A stretch of DNA of 64,000 nucleotides from Pseudomonas sp. S35 (GCF_009866765.1 NZ_CP019431.1:3348001-3412000), one strand, 5' to 3'. Positions 9,579 to 19,087 are shown, numbered from the stretch's first letter. Notes: generated by a model from the letters alone, not told the origin. A program made the numbers and translations.

Positions 9579-9944
9579 TTGTCCAGACTCGCCGAATTTC
9601 GCGCAGCAGAAAAAGCCCTTCAAGAGCAGCTAGCGCAGCTGGAATCCTTGAAGAACGATGCTGGCCTGAAGAAAGAAATCGAATTCGAAGAAAAGCTCCA
9701 GGGGCTGATGAAAACCTACGGCAAAGGCCTGCGTGACATCATCCTGATCCTTGATCCAAACCCGGGCAAGGCCGGCGCAGGAGCCGCTAGCGCACCAAAA
9801 CAGCGCCGCGCACGCGTGGTCAAGGTCTATCACAACCCGCACACGGGCGAGCTGATCGAAACCAAAGGCGGCAACCACCGCGGCCTGAAGGCCTGGAAAG
9901 AACAGTACGGCGCCGCCACTGTAGACTCCTGGCTTCGCGGTTGA
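9579..9944 (+). CDS. mvaU: H-NS-like xenogeneic silencer, MvaT family (MvaU/MvaV type)
   Basis: The protein (121 residues from TTG at 9579) has the two-part MvaT plan: an N-terminal coiled-coil oligomerisation helix (residues 1-60; FRAAEKALQEQLAQLESLKN) and a C-terminal DNA-binding domain with the AT-pincer region RARVVKVYHNPHTGELIETKGGNHRGLKAWKEQYG. It is closer to the MvaU/MvaV paralogue than to MvaT itself, which begins SLINEYRATEEA. The start is TTG, with GGAG at 9567-9570 eight bases upstream; the in-frame ATG at 9543 adds residues not found in the family. The upstream region (9385-9578) is AT-rich, as is common for genes bound by their own silencer. A terminator follows at 9964. Confidence 0.93.
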   Translation: MSRLAEFRAAEKALQEQLAQLESLKNDAGLKKEIEFEEKLQGLMKTYGKGLRDIILILDPNPGKAGAGAASAPKQRRARVVKVYHNPHTGELIETKGGNHRGLKAWKEQYGAATVDSWLRG

Positions 9945-9963
9945 TCACATCGCACTAACAAAG

Positions 9964-9989
9964 AGCCCCGCACATGCGGGGCTTTTTTT
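9964..9989 (+). terminator. Rho-independent terminator of mvaU
   Basis: The hairpin AGCCCCGC-ACAT-GCGGGGCT is followed by seven T. Confidence 0.93.
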
Positions 9990-10056
9990 ATTCAGGGATT
10001 CGAAACTGAACTTAAATAACATTTCATTTTGTTCAAAATCGCGGGGTGACGCGCAC

Positions 10057-10593
10057 TTAAAGTTTCAGGCTGTCACGCACCGAACTGACTTCATCCTTGC
10101 TTGCGTCGTACGCTTGGGCCTGACCTGCGTATGAAAAAACATACGCCTTATCGGTATCAACAGCCCCCACCAATGTTTGCGACAGCACGTGTCGGCCGTT
10201 CTCGGTAATCACGCAAGTAGTTTCCAGCGCTTGAAGACGGCTCAATGTCGCTGCGTGCATTTTCGTACACACACTTTGATAACCGCCTTGGGCAAAGTCC
10301 TTCTGGATGGACTTGCGCATTTCCAGCAAAACGCCCTCCAGATTAACTTTATGCCCGGCTTCGATCGGCGTACCGGTCAACTCGATGACCATCAACGTGT
10401 TGCCATTTTCATCATTCTTGATCGCACGTTGCCGAGACACCGTCTGCGGTTTGGCCGGTGCCTCACCGTCGGGCACCACTTCCTCGACTTGCCAGCCGCT
10501 GGGCCAATGAATTTCAGGGTCGGCCGCCAGCACGAAGGGGCTGGCCAACAACAAACACGCAGCACTTAATAGCCGGTTACGAACGTCGATCAT
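10057..10593 (-). CDS. exported protein, DUF4946-like
   Basis: The protein is about 178 residues from MIDVRNRLLSA (start at 10593; an in-frame ATG at 10608 adds five residues). It has a Sec signal peptide ending near FVLA-ADPEIHW, so it is periplasmic. The mature part begins with HWPSGWQVEEV and contains two cysteines (QSVCTKM and ETTCVIT) that could form a disulfide. I associate it with the DUF4946 family of pseudomonads, of unknown function. It stands alone, with gloA starting divergently about 200 bases away. Confidence 0.75.
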   Translation of the reverse strand: MIDVRNRLLSAACLLLASPFVLAADPEIHWPSGWQVEEVVPDGEAPAKPQTVSRQRAIKNDENGNTLMVIELTGTPIEAGHKVNLEGVLLEMRKSIQKDFAQGGYQSVCTKMHAATLSRLQALETTCVITENGRHVLSQTLVGAVDTDKAYVFSYAGQAQAYDASKDEVSSVRDSLKL

Positions 10594-10791
10594 GCGAAAA
10601 ACACCCAAGGATCAAGTCGCAAAGTCTGAGCCCCGGCACCCACTGCTCGCAAGGCCCGCGTGACCTTTTTCATTTGGCGCCACAGGCGGGCCTTGCGTAT
10701 CATGGCTGCGCTGCACGGATGCCAGCCGCAAGCCAAGGGAACGCTCCTCTCACCTGGAGCCGCGTTTGCCCCATTTTTTCCTGGAGGGCCC

Positions 10792-11313
10792 ATGAGCCTG
10801 CACGAACTGAACACCTTCCCGGGCGTCACTGCCCAACCTGATACCGCCACCACGAACTTCGTGTTCAACCACACCATGCTGCGGGTCAAGGACATCACCA
10901 AGTCGCTGGATTTTTACACCCGCGTCCTGGGTTTCTCCCTGGTTGAAAAGCGCGACTTCCCGGAAGCCGAATTCAGCCTTTACTTCCTGGCCCTGGTGGA
11001 CAAGTCCCAGATCCCGGCCGACGCCGCTGCACGCACCCAGTGGATGAAGTCGATCCCCGGCATCCTGGAACTGACTCACAACCACGGCACCGAAAACGAC
11101 GCCGACTTCGCGTACCACAACGGCAATACCGACCCGCGTGGCTTTGGCCATATCTGCATCGCGGTGCCGGATATCGTCGCCGCGTGCGAACGCTTTGAAG
11201 CGCTGGGCTGTGATTTCCAAAAGCGCCTGACCGACGGCCGCATGAAAAGCCTGGCCTTCATCAAGGACCCGGATGCGTACTGGGTTGAAATTATCCAGCC
11301 AACCCCGCTGTAA
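10792..11313 (+). CDS. gloA: lactoylglutathione lyase (glyoxalase I)
   Basis: Glyoxalase I isomerises the hemithioacetal of methylglyoxal and glutathione to S-lactoylglutathione. The 173-residue length and the early motif FVFNHTMLRVKDITKSLDFYTRVLGF match the eukaryote-like longer form found in Pseudomonas. Metal ligands expected in this family are visible: His in NHTML, Glu in GILELTHNHGTEND, His in GFGHICIAVPD and Glu in AYWVEIIQP. ATG at 10792 follows TGGAGG at 10782-10787; an upstream ATG at 10660 lacks a ribosome site and adds 44 unrelated residues. A terminator follows. Confidence 0.95.
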   Translation: MSLHELNTFPGVTAQPDTATTNFVFNHTMLRVKDITKSLDFYTRVLGFSLVEKRDFPEAEFSLYFLALVDKSQIPADAAARTQWMKSIPGILELTHNHGTENDADFAYHNGNTDPRGFGHICIAVPDIVAACERFEALGCDFQKRLTDGRMKSLAFIKDPDAYWVEIIQPTPL

Positions 11314-11315
11314 CG

Positions 11316-11346
11316 AAAAAACCCCATGATCGCTCATGGGGTTTTT
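11316..11346. terminator. terminator between gloA and ahpF
   Basis: The hairpin AAAAACCCCATGA-TCGC-TCATGGGGTTTTT can serve both convergent genes. Confidence 0.92.
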
Positions 11347-11363
11347 CATTTTCGGCCGCTTGT

Positions 11364-12929
11364 TTACGCTGGAGCAGAGGTCCGGATCAAGTGATCAAAC
11401 GCGCTCAGGGAAGCTTTGGCGCCCTCGCCTACCGCAATCACGATCTGCTTGTACGGCACGGTCGTCACGTCACCGGCGGCAAACACGCCAGGCAGTGAAG
11501 TCTCGCCACGGGCATCGACAATGATTTCGCCACGCGGTGTCAACTCTACCGTGCCCTTGAGCCAATCGGTATTAGGCAGCAAGCCGATCTGCACAAAGAT
11601 ACCTTCCAGATCGACGGTCTTGAACTCGCCACTGTCGCGATCCTTGTACGCCAGACCGGTGACTTTCTGGCCATCACCTTTGACTTCACTGGTCAGCGCG
11701 CTGGTGATTACGTCAACGTTCGGCAGGCTGTACAGCTTGCGTTGCAGCACCGCATCGGCGCGCAGCTTGCTGTCGAACTCCAGCAAGGTGACGTGGCTGA
11801 CGATACCCGCCAGGTCGATGGCCGCTTCAACACCGGAGTTACCGCCGCCGATCACCGCCACACGCTTGCCTTTGAACAGCGGGCCGTCGCAGTGCGGGCA
11901 AAAACACACGCCCTTGGCCTTGTATTCCTGCTCGCCCGGCACACCCATTTCGCGCCAGCGCGCACCGGTGGCCAGAATCACAGTCTTGGACTTGAGCGTT
12001 GCGCCGCTTTCAAAACGGATCTCGTGCAAGTCGCCGGCATTTTTTGCGGGGATCAGGCTGCTTGCGCGCTGCAGATTCATGATGTCCACGTCGTACTGAC
12101 GCACATGGGCCTCAAGCGCGCTGGCCAGCTTCGGCCCTTCGGTTTCCTGCACCGAGATAAAGTTCTCGATGGACATGGTGTCCAGCACCTGGCCACCAAA
12201 GCGCTCTGCGGCAACACCCGTACGAATGCCTTTGCGCGCTGCGTAGATGGCGGCCGCGGAACCGGCAGGGCCACCGCCGACGACGAGTACATCAAAGGCC
12301 TGTTTGGCGCTGATTTTCTCGGCAGCTTTTTCGATGCCGCTGGTGTCCAGCTTGGCGAGGATTTCTTCCAGGCCCATGCGGCCCTGGCCGAAGTTCACGC
12401 CATTCAAATAGACGCTCGGCACCGCCATGATCTGGCGCTCATCGACTTCAGCCTGGAACAGTGCGCCGTCGATGGCGACGTGACGGACGTTCGGGTTGAG
12501 CACGGCCATCAGGTTCAGCGCCTGGACCACGTCCGGGCAGTTCTGGCATGACAGCGAGAAGTACGTCTCGAAGCTGAACTCGCCTTTGAGGGCGCGAATC
12601 TGTTCAATCACTTCGACACTGGCCTTCGACGGGTGGCCGCCGACTTGCAGCAGCGCGAGCACCAGCGAAGTGAATTCATGGCCCATAGGGATGCCGGCGA
12701 AACGCAGGCTGATATCGGCACCCGGGCGGTTGATGGAGAACGACGGCTTGCGCGCATCATTGCCATCGGTTTTGAGGGTAATCAGCGTGGTGAGGCTGGT
12801 TACGTCCTGCAAAAGAGCAAGCATTTCCTGGGATTTCGCGCCGTCGTCGAGGGAGGCGACGATCTCGATCGGCTGGGTGACCCGTTCCAGGTATGACTTC
12901 AACTGAGCTTTAAGATTGGCGTCCAACAT
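11364..12929 (-). CDS. ahpF: alkyl hydroperoxide reductase subunit F
   Basis: AhpF is the NADH-dependent flavoprotein disulfide reductase that recycles AhpC. The 521 residues show the expected order: two thioredoxin-like folds at the N-terminus with a redox CxxC ([10 protein letters not shown]), an FAD-binding segment ([22 protein letters not shown]), the second redox centre [14 protein letters not shown], an NADH-binding segment ([18 protein letters not shown]), and the C-terminal FAD motif [15 protein letters not shown]. It lies downstream of ahpC on the same strand, but a strong terminator stands between them, so ahpF may depend on read-through or on a promoter in the 120-base gap. Confidence 0.97.
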   Translation of the reverse strand: MLDANLKAQLKSYLERVTQPIEIVASLDDGAKSQEMLALLQDVTSLTTLITLKTDGNDARKPSFSINRPGADISLRFAGIPMGHEFTSLVLALLQVGGHPSKASVEVIEQIRALKGEFSFETYFSLSCQNCPDVVQALNLMAVLNPNVRHVAIDGALFQAEVDERQIMAVPSVYLNGVNFGQGRMGLEEILAKLDTSGIEKAAEKISAKQAFDVLVVGGGPAGSAAAIYAARKGIRTGVAAERFGGQVLDTMSIENFISVQETEGPKLASALEAHVRQYDVDIMNLQRASSLIPAKNAGDLHEIRFESGATLKSKTVILATGARWREMGVPGEQEYKAKGVCFCPHCDGPLFKGKRVAVIGGGNSGVEAAIDLAGIVSHVTLLEFDSKLRADAVLQRKLYSLPNVDVITSALTSEVKGDGQKVTGLAYKDRDSGEFKTVDLEGIFVQIGLLPNTDWLKGTVELTPRGEIIVDARGETSLPGVFAAGDVTTVPYKQIVIAVGEGAKASLSAFDHLIRTSAPA

Positions 12930-12956
12930 ACGGGCGATTTCCTTTAATTCTGGGTA

Positions 12957-12995
12957 TAAAAAAACGCCCGAGCGAATCTCGCCCGGGCGTTTTTG
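12957..12995 (-). terminator. terminator after ahpC
   Basis: The hairpin CGCCCGGGCGAGATTCGCTCGGGCG is followed on the minus strand by a run of seven T. It sits between ahpC and ahpF and would attenuate transcription into ahpF. Confidence 0.88.
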
Positions 12996-13052
12996 GGGGC
13001 GGTTGCAGCTTACTGAGTAGGTGCGGAAACCCGCCCTTGATGCTTCACAGAC

Positions 13053-13616
13053 TTAGATCTTGCCGACCAGGTCCAGGGACGGAGCCAGGGTGGCCTCGCC
13101 TTCTTTCCACTTGGCTGGGCACACTTCGCCTGGGTGGGCAGCAACGTACTGGGCTGCCTTGATTTTGCGCAGCAGCTCGGAAGCGTCACGGCCAACACCG
13201 CCGTCGTTCAGTTCAACGATCTTGATCTGACCTTCTGGGTTGATCACGAACGTGCCACGGTCTGCCAGGCCAGCTTCTTCGATCAGTACGTCGAAGTTGC
13301 GGGAGATGGTCAGGGTCGGGTCGCCGATCATGGTGTATTGGATCTTGCCGATGGCTGGCGAGGTGTTGTGCCAGGCAGCGTGGGCGAAATGGGTGTCGGT
13401 GGAAACACTGTAGATTTCAACGCCCAGTTTCTGGAATTCGGCGTGATTGTCAGCCAGGTCTTCCAGTTCGGTTGGGCAAACGAAGGTGAAGTCGGCTGGG
13501 TAGAAGAAGAAAACCGACCACTTACCTTTCAGGTCAGCATCCGACACGTCTACGAAGTTGCCGTTTTTGAACGCGGTCGCTTTGAACGGTTTTACTTGGC
13601 TGTTGATGATAGGCAT
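13053..13616 (-). CDS. ahpC: alkyl hydroperoxide reductase subunit C (peroxiredoxin)
   Basis: AhpC is a typical 2-Cys peroxiredoxin that reduces H2O2 and organic peroxides. The protein is 187 residues from [16 protein letters not shown]. The peroxidatic Cys is in [13 protein letters not shown] (about residue 47) and the resolving Cys in PGEVCPAKW near the C-terminus. GGAGAG precedes the start at 13616; the open frame continues 17 codons further upstream without family similarity. Family members are usually controlled by OxyR. I see no clear OxyR site in the 133-base upstream region. Confidence 0.97.
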   Translation of the reverse strand: MPIINSQVKPFKATAFKNGNFVDVSDADLKGKWSVFFFYPADFTFVCPTELEDLADNHAEFQKLGVEIYSVSTDTHFAHAAWHNTSPAIGKIQYTMIGDPTLTISRNFDVLIEEAGLADRGTFVINPEGQIKIVELNDGGVGRDASELLRKIKAAQYVAAHPGEVCPAKWKEGEATLAPSLDLVGKI

Positions 13617-13749
13617 CGTTGACTCTCCGTCAGGGGTTAAGAAGTTGATGGAATGAATCGTACCCACTCTTTACGACGATGGCTCATTGGCAAACCTGAT
13701 GCTGACGATTGGTTTTCTCTATCAGGTGACTGTATTAATAGAAGAAATC

Positions 13750-14682
13750 TCAAAGCAGCGGTTGAGTCGCCAGGGTCATGCCGAGAAAGGGCGTCGCTTC
13801 AACATAGCGCATGGCAGATTTCATGTCGTTCCAGCCGACGTAACTCATCAACGACTTCAAATCCCAGCCGCTGCGATGGGCCCAGGTAGCGAACCCTCGG
13901 CGCAGCGAGTGGCTGGTGTATTGCTCGGCGGGGATGCCCGCACGCGCAAGGGCCTGGCGCAATAACGGGATGACACTGTTGGGGTGCAAGCCCTCCTCGC
14001 CCAGGTTGCCCCAGCGATCGATACCGCGAAACACCGGGCCACGCACCAGAGCGGATGCGCTGAGCCATTCGCTGTAGGCCTGTACCGGACACAGGCGCAG
14101 CAGCGCCGGGGTGTGATAGCTCTTGCCGAGGTTGTCGCGGTCACTTTTGCTGCGCGGCAGGTACAGGCTGATGCCCGCACCGGCGGTGGCCTGCACGTGC
14201 TCAATCTGCACACGGCAGAGCTCATCGCTACGAAAACCGCGCCAGAAACCCAGCAGGATCAATGCCGTGTCGCGTTTAGCGCGCAGCAATCGAGGCTGGT
14301 CCTGCGCCTGGGCCGCCTCCTTCGCCTCATCCTCAAGTGAGGCCACCACCTGCTCCAGTTGCTTGAGTTGCAGCGGCTCGGCCTGCTTCTCGCGCGCGGG
14401 GTGTACGGCGCGAATCCCTTTGAGCACCCTGCGCACCACGGGTGCCTTGGTCGGGTCAGGGAAGCCCTGACTGGTGTGCCATTGCGCCAATGCCGAAAGC
14501 CGCAGCTTCAGCGTGTTGACCGCCAGCACGCCGGCATGGGCCACCAAGTAACGCGCCACGCTGTCGCTGGTGGCCGGCAAGAACCCGCCCCAGCTCACTT
14601 CAAAGTGTTCGATTGCCGCCCGGTAGCTGCGGCGCGTGTTGTCGCGGGTGGCGGCGTTGAGATAACGATCCAGATCGCTCAT
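13750..14682 (-). CDS. stand-alone tyrosine recombinase (site-specific integrase)
   Basis: The 310-residue protein has a SAM-like core-binding domain (residues 1-90; TRRSYRAAIEHFEVSWGGFLPAT) and a catalytic domain. Catalytic residues seen are Arg in GFWRGFRSDELCRV, the HxxR motif in TSHSLRRGFATWA, and the nucleophilic Tyr in MRYVEATPFLG. The second histidine is a tryptophan (YVGWNDM), a substitution tolerated in this family. No phage or transposon genes surround it, and it is divergent from a KfrA-like gene. It may be a chromosomal recombinase of domesticated type rather than a mobile-element integrase; the target site is unknown. Confidence 0.88.
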   Translation of the reverse strand: MSDLDRYLNAATRDNTRRSYRAAIEHFEVSWGGFLPATSDSVARYLVAHAGVLAVNTLKLRLSALAQWHTSQGFPDPTKAPVVRRVLKGIRAVHPAREKQAEPLQLKQLEQVVASLEDEAKEAAQAQDQPRLLRAKRDTALILLGFWRGFRSDELCRVQIEHVQATAGAGISLYLPRSKSDRDNLGKSYHTPALLRLCPVQAYSEWLSASALVRGPVFRGIDRWGNLGEEGLHPNSVIPLLRQALARAGIPAEQYTSHSLRRGFATWAHRSGWDLKSLMSYVGWNDMKSAMRYVEATPFLGMTLATQPLL

Positions 14683-14803
14683 GGGAGGCCTATTCGTACT
14701 GCGGGCAGGTGTTTTTGCGCGTCAGACACGCATGACACGGGATAATACGCCAATATCCCATCTGTTAAATCATGATTTTTAAGGTTTTTATATTTGTGTT
14801 ATA

Positions 14804-14819
14804 GTATGTATATACATAC
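14804..14819. promoter_or_regulatory. 16-bp perfect palindrome, likely operator of the KfrA-like gene
   Basis: GTATGTATATACATAC is perfectly self-complementary and lies 33 bases before the kfrA-like start. It overlaps a plausible -10 box (TATAGT at 14800-14805). Plasmid KfrA proteins are known to repress their own promoter by binding an inverted repeat there, so self-repression is a reasonable inference. Confidence 0.65.
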
Positions 14820-14852
14820 CACGTACCACAGTATCAAATCGACGGAGACCTC

Positions 14853-15860
14853 ATGGCACGCGGCGGCATCAACAAAGCAGTAGTTCAAACGGCACGCTTG
14901 GCGATCCTTGCCCGAGGCGAAAACCCCAGCATCGACGCGGTGCGCATCGAAATGGGCAATACCGGCTCGAAAACCACGATCCATCGCTATTTGAAGGAAC
15001 TGGACGACAGCGAAACCCGCCAGGCCATCACCCAAGCGCCGATTGACGACGAACTGGGCGAGCTGGTTTCGCGACTGGCTCAGCGCTTGAAAGACAAGGC
15101 CCAAGAACCGATTGACCTGGCCCAAGCGCAGTTCGAACAGCAGAAAGCTGCCCTGCTCGCCCAGGTTGAAGCCCTTGAGGCAGCCCACGGCCAACTCAAG
15201 CAGCAATTCGATATCCAGGCCGCCGCGCTATCAGATGAAAGCGCCGCGCTGCAAACCGCCAGCACCAGCCTGCAAACCGAGCAAACCCGTAACGCCGGGC
15301 TGAGCCAGGCGTGCAGTGATTACGAGCTGAGGATCAACGACAAGGACGAACAGATTCGTTCACTGGAAGAAAAGCACCTGCACGCCCGCGACGCGCTCGA
15401 GCATTACCGCAATGCGATCAAGGAACAGCGCGAGCAGGAGCAGCGTCGCCATGAAGGCCAACTGCAGCAGGTACAGGCAGAACTGCGCCAGGCCCAGCAA
15501 AGCGCAATGGTGCGCCAGGATGAGATCACTCAACTGCATCGCGATAACGAGCGCTTATTGATCGAGCATCGGGTGACGGCGAAGCAATTGACGGCGCTGC
15601 AGGAGCAAGCCCGCAAGGATCAGGCTCAGCAACTCAAGCAGAGCGAACAGATGAGCCAGATCGACAGCGAGCGCACGCTGCTTCAGGAGCGCCTGCGGGT
15701 GGCCGTGCTGGAGAGCCAGTCACGCCAGGAAGCGCTGGCCGAGCACCAACACACCAACAAAAACCTGGAACTGCACCTTATCAAGGCCCAGGCCAGTATC
15801 GAGGCATTGCGTCTGGCGGCCGCCGTTGCAGCGGCGCCAGAGACAACGCCCGACGACTGA
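14853..15860 (+). CDS. KfrA-like DNA-binding coiled-coil protein
   Basis: The first 60 residues (MARGGINKAVVQTARLAILA... MGNTGSKTTIHRYLKELDD) form the helix-turn-helix domain of the KfrA family, known from IncP plasmids as an autoregulated nucleoid-like protein linked to plasmid stability. Residues about 75-325 are an almost unbroken alpha-helical coiled coil rich in Gln, Glu, Ala and Leu. The C-terminus is Ala-rich (LRLAAAVAAAPETTPDD). The protein is 335 residues. It is divergent from the tyrosine recombinase, and its stop codon directly abuts the stop codon of the convergent gor gene. The role on a chromosome is not established. Confidence 0.88.
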   Translation: MARGGINKAVVQTARLAILARGENPSIDAVRIEMGNTGSKTTIHRYLKELDDSETRQAITQAPIDDELGELVSRLAQRLKDKAQEPIDLAQAQFEQQKAALLAQVEALEAAHGQLKQQFDIQAAALSDESAALQTASTSLQTEQTRNAGLSQACSDYELRINDKDEQIRSLEEKHLHARDALEHYRNAIKEQREQEQRRHEGQLQQVQAELRQAQQSAMVRQDEITQLHRDNERLLIEHRVTAKQLTALQEQARKDQAQQLKQSEQMSQIDSERTLLQERLRVAVLESQSRQEALAEHQHTNKNLELHLIKAQASIEALRLAAAVAAAPETTPDD

Positions 15861-17219
15861 TCAGTGCGCCACAGGCGTGCGCATGGTGACGAACTCTTCG
15901 GCCGCCGTAGGGTGCACGCCGATGGTTTCATCGAAATGACGCTTGGTGGCGCCCGCCTTGAGCGCGATCGCCAGGCCCTGGACGATCTCGCCGGCGTCCG
16001 GGCCAACCATATGGCAACCCAGCACCTTGTCGGTGTCGGCATCCACCACCAGCTTCATCAGGGTTTTCTCCTGGCAATCGGTGAGGGTCAGCTTCATGGG
16101 CCGGAAACGGCTTTCGAAGACCTGCACATCATGGCCGTTCTTCTTCGCCTCTTCTTCCGTCAAACCGACGGTGCCGATATTCGGCAGGCTGAACACCGCT
16201 GTCGGGATCATCGCGTAATCCACCGGGCGGTATTGCTCAGGCTTGAACAGGCGACGCGCTACGGCCATGCCTTCGGCCAACGCCACCGGCGTCAACTGCA
16301 CACGACCGATCACATCACCAATGGCCAGAATCGACGCTTCGGTGGTTTCGTAAAGGTCATTGACCTGCACAAAGCCACGCTCATCCAACTTGACGCCGGT
16401 GTTTTCCAGCCCAAGGTTGTCCAGCATCGGACGCCGGCCCGTGGCGTAGAACACGCAATCGGTTTGCAGCTCGCGACCGTCCTTCAGGGTGGCCTTGAGG
16501 CTGCCATCGGCCTGCTTGTCGATGCGCTCGATATCGGCGTTGAATTGCAGGTCCAGGCCGCGCTTGGTCAGTTCTTCTTGCAAGTGTTTGCGCACGGCGC
16601 CATCAAAACCACGCAAGAACAGGTCGCCGCGATACAGCAGTGATGTCTGCGCGCCCAGGCCGTGGAAGATACCGGCGAACTCGACAGCGATATAACCGCC
16701 ACCGACGACCAACACGCGCTTGGGCAGTTCTTTAAGGAAGAACGCTTCATTGGAGCCAATAGCATGTTCGCGCCCTGGAATCTCCGGAATCTGCGGCCAG
16801 CCGCCCGTAGCGATCAGGATGTGCTTGGCGGTAAAGCGCTCGCCATTGATTTCAACCTGGTGCGGATCCACCAAGCGAGCATGGCCTTCATGCAGGGTGA
16901 CACCGCTGTTGACCAACAGGTTGCGATAGATGCCATTGAGACGATTGATCTCACGGTCCTTGTTGGCGATCAGCGTCGCCCAGTCAAAGTTCGCTTCGCC
17001 CAACGACCAGCCAAAACCGCTGGCCTGCTCGAAGTCCTCGGCAAAATGCGCGCCGTATACCAGCAGCTTTTTCGGCACACAGCCCACGTTTACGCAGGTG
17101 CCGCCCAGGTAGCGGCTTTCCGCTACGGCCACCTTGGCGCCAAAGCCAGCGGCAAAGCGCGCCGCGCGAACACCGCCGGACCCGGCGCCAATTACATACA
17201 GATCAAAATCGTAGGCCAT
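15861..17219 (-). CDS. gor: glutathione-disulfide reductase
   Basis: Gor reduces oxidised glutathione with NADPH. The protein (452 residues from [21 protein letters not shown]) has the FAD-binding GAGSGG motif, the redox-active disulfide [13 protein letters not shown], the NADPH-binding motif [15 protein letters not shown], the second FAD motif [19 protein letters not shown], and the C-terminal active-site [12 protein letters not shown]. The start at 17219 follows GAGGAG; a start seven codons upstream (17240) is possible but lacks family support. It functions in thiol redox balance, close to ahpC/ahpF but separately transcribed. Confidence 0.96.
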   Translation of the reverse strand: MAYDFDLYVIGAGSGGVRAARFAAGFGAKVAVAESRYLGGTCVNVGCVPKKLLVYGAHFAEDFEQASGFGWSLGEANFDWATLIANKDREINRLNGIYRNLLVNSGVTLHEGHARLVDPHQVEINGERFTAKHILIATGGWPQIPEIPGREHAIGSNEAFFLKELPKRVLVVGGGYIAVEFAGIFHGLGAQTSLLYRGDLFLRGFDGAVRKHLQEELTKRGLDLQFNADIERIDKQADGSLKATLKDGRELQTDCVFYATGRRPMLDNLGLENTGVKLDERGFVQVNDLYETTEASILAIGDVIGRVQLTPVALAEGMAVARRLFKPEQYRPVDYAMIPTAVFSLPNIGTVGLTEEEAKKNGHDVQVFESRFRPMKLTLTDCQEKTLMKLVVDADTDKVLGCHMVGPDAGEIVQGLAIALKAGATKRHFDETIGVHPTAAEEFVTMRTPVAH

Positions 17220-17273
17220 TTCACTCTCCTCGGCAGGCAATCAGCATACCGACTTACATGGGGCTGAAAAACG

Positions 17274-17300
17274 AAAAAGCCACCCGAAGGTGGCTTTTTA
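17274..17300 (-). terminator. terminator after galU
   Basis: The hairpin AAAGCCACC-CGAA-GGTGGCTTT, with T-runs in both directions, lies 19 bases beyond the galU stop codon. Confidence 0.9.
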
Positions 17301-17318
17301 GAAACGGGCAGGCGTAGA

Positions 17319-18158
17319 TCAGTAAGCCTTGCCGGTCTTGTAGAAGTGCTCGTAGCAGAAGTTGGTGGCTTCGATGTAGCCTTCAGCACCGCCGCAGTCA
17401 AAGCGACGACCCTTGAACTTGTACGCGATCACACAACCGTCTTTGGCCTGCTTGAGCAGGGCGTCAGTGATCTGGATCTCGCCACCCTTGCCCGGCTCGG
17501 TTTCTTCGATCAGCTTGAAGATGTCCGGCGTCAAGATGTAACGACCAATGATCGCCAGGTTCGACGGTGCATCTTCAGGTGCTGGTTTTTCAACCATGTC
17601 GCGTACGCGGATCAGGCCATCACCGATGTCGTCACCGGCAATCACGCCGTACTTGTTGGTTTCTTGAGGGTCGACCTCTTGCACCGCCACGATGGTGCAA
17701 CGGTATTTCTGGTACAGCTTGACCATCTGGGTCAGTACGCCATCACCTTCCAGGTTCACACACAGGTCATCGGCCAGTACCACGGCGAACGGCTCGTCAC
17801 CGATCAGCGGACGACCGGTGAGGATGGCGTGGCCGAGGCCTTTCATCTGGGTCTGGCGGGTGTACGAGAACGAGCACTCATCGAGCAGTTTGCGGATGCC
17901 GACCAGGTATTTTTCCTTGTCGGTGCCTTTGATCTGGTTTTCCAGCTCGTAGCTGATGTCGAAGTGGTCTTCCAGCGCGCGCTTACCGCGGCCGGTGACG
18001 ATGGAGATTTCGTTCAGACCGGCATCCAATGCCTCTTCGACGCCGTACTGAATCAGTGGCTTGTTTACCACCGGCAGCATCTCTTTAGGCATGGCCTTGG
18101 TCGCTGGCAAGAAGCGAGTGCCGTAACCGGCTGCTGGGAACAAGCATTTCTTGATCAT
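17319..18158 (-). CDS. galU: UTP-glucose-1-phosphate uridylyltransferase
   Basis: GalU makes UDP-glucose for lipopolysaccharide, exopolysaccharide and trehalose synthesis. The 279-residue protein starts MIKKCLFPAAGYGTRFLPATK, the nucleotidyltransferase signature, and continues KEMLPVVNKPLIQYGVEEA. FAVVLADDLCVN carries the metal-binding Asp, and a lysine expected at the active site is in IRVRDMVEKPAPEDAPSN. Length and motifs match the bacterial enzyme. Confidence 0.97.
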   Translation of the reverse strand: MIKKCLFPAAGYGTRFLPATKAMPKEMLPVVNKPLIQYGVEEALDAGLNEISIVTGRGKRALEDHFDISYELENQIKGTDKEKYLVGIRKLLDECSFSYTRQTQMKGLGHAILTGRPLIGDEPFAVVLADDLCVNLEGDGVLTQMVKLYQKYRCTIVAVQEVDPQETNKYGVIAGDDIGDGLIRVRDMVEKPAPEDAPSNLAIIGRYILTPDIFKLIEETEPGKGGEIQITDALLKQAKDGCVIAYKFKGRRFDCGGAEGYIEATNFCYEHFYKTGKAY

Positions 18159-18468
18159 ATAAGTCCTTACAAAGGGCTGTGCGTACGGAATTCGGCGCAG
18201 TCTAATCAGGCCGCAGCCACCTTACAATGGGGGTTGCTGGCGTTGCGATGTCATCATAGAGAAAAAATGTCGGCGTAAGTTCCGCTGATCTTGCGAAGAG
18301 CGTCGCCACCAACACGGCGGTAAGTGCCTGCACCTCAATGTTTCAAAGGGCTGCGACCGTTTTAGCATGCTTTTGAGCTCCAAACACTGACTTGGAATAA
18401 CTTGCGCGGCCCCACGACATTTGGCGCTATCATTACGCCCTTGAACCAGACCACGAGATTCTTAATAG
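18159..18468. other. 310-base intergenic region between galU and a small gene
   Basis: This divergent region carries the galU promoter and that of the small gene at 18469. I see no convincing coding frame, strong hairpin or known operator. A weak -35/-10 pair for the small gene could be TTGCGC (18402 area) followed by CATTAC, but this is not firm. Confidence 0.5.
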
Positions 18469-18654
18469 ATGTCAGAACCAAAAGGCGTGAACGGCTACCT
18501 GATCACCAAGCGAGCGGACGGCTGGCACTTGATCAATTTCCACGGGGACAGCGTCGCCGGTGTTTTCGCGACCGAAAGCATGGCTATCGCGGTTGCCGAA
18601 GTGTTTGTGGATGAAGCGGGCCACGCATCCAGCAAAAGGCCGAAAAGCAAGTAA
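18469..18654 (+). CDS. small conserved hypothetical protein
   Basis: The 61-residue cytoplasmic protein (MSEPKGVNGYLITKRADGWHLINFHGDSVAGVF...) has a compact alpha/beta-looking core (YLITKRADGWHLI, AGVFATESMAIAVAEVF) and a basic tail (SSKRPKSK). I recognise no function. It ends at its own terminator, which supports it as a real transcription unit. Confidence 0.7.
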   Translation: MSEPKGVNGYLITKRADGWHLINFHGDSVAGVFATESMAIAVAEVFVDEAGHASSKRPKSK

Positions 18655-18670
18655 GCCTGGCAATTTTGCG

Positions 18671-18702
18671 TAAAAAGCCCCGATTAACGGGGCTTTTTTG
18701 CG
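18671..18702 (+). terminator. Rho-independent terminator
   Basis: The hairpin AAAGCCCCG-ATTAA-CGGGGCTTT is followed by TTT after the small gene at 18469. Confidence 0.9.
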
Positions 18703-18796
18703 TTTGCCTGTACCTAGGTGGCAGTTCGCTATAATCTGCCGCCAACGCCCCACGACAGTGTCAGCGCCCCTCCCACACCCTCGACGACGACTACCT

Positions 18797-19078
18797 ATGA
18801 ACAAATTCCTGGCACTGACTGCGGTACTGGCGCTGGCTGGCTGCACCACCACGTCCGACGTCTACCTGAAAAGCGGCGAACAAGGCCTGACCATCGATTG
18901 CTCGGGCGAAGCCAACTCCTGGGCCAGTTGCTACGAAAAAGCCGACGCCTCCTGCGCGGGCACCGGCTACCGCATCGTCGGCACCGAGGGCACCCCGTCG
19001 CTTAAAGAAAGCGACAAAACCCTGGGCCAGGACGTGGGCAATTTCAAAAGCCGTAGCGTGGTGGTGGTCTGCAAATAA
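18797..19078 (+). CDS. small putative lipoprotein
   Basis: The protein is 93 residues from ATG 18797. It has a lipoprotein signal (MNKFLALTAVLALAGC) with the lipidated Cys at 16. The mature part has several further cysteines (IDCSG, ASCYEKADASCAG, VVVCK), suggesting disulfides in the periplasm. The Tyr-x-Arg-Ile-Val-Gly stretch (GYRIVGTEGTP) resembles small lipoproteins common in Pseudomonas. Function unknown. The open frame extends upstream to 18698, but that part is not a plausible signal sequence. Confidence 0.8.
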   Translation: MNKFLALTAVLALAGCTTTSDVYLKSGEQGLTIDCSGEANSWASCYEKADASCAGTGYRIVGTEGTPSLKESDKTLGQDVGNFKSRSVVVVCK

Positions 19079-19087
19079 ACACAGGGG

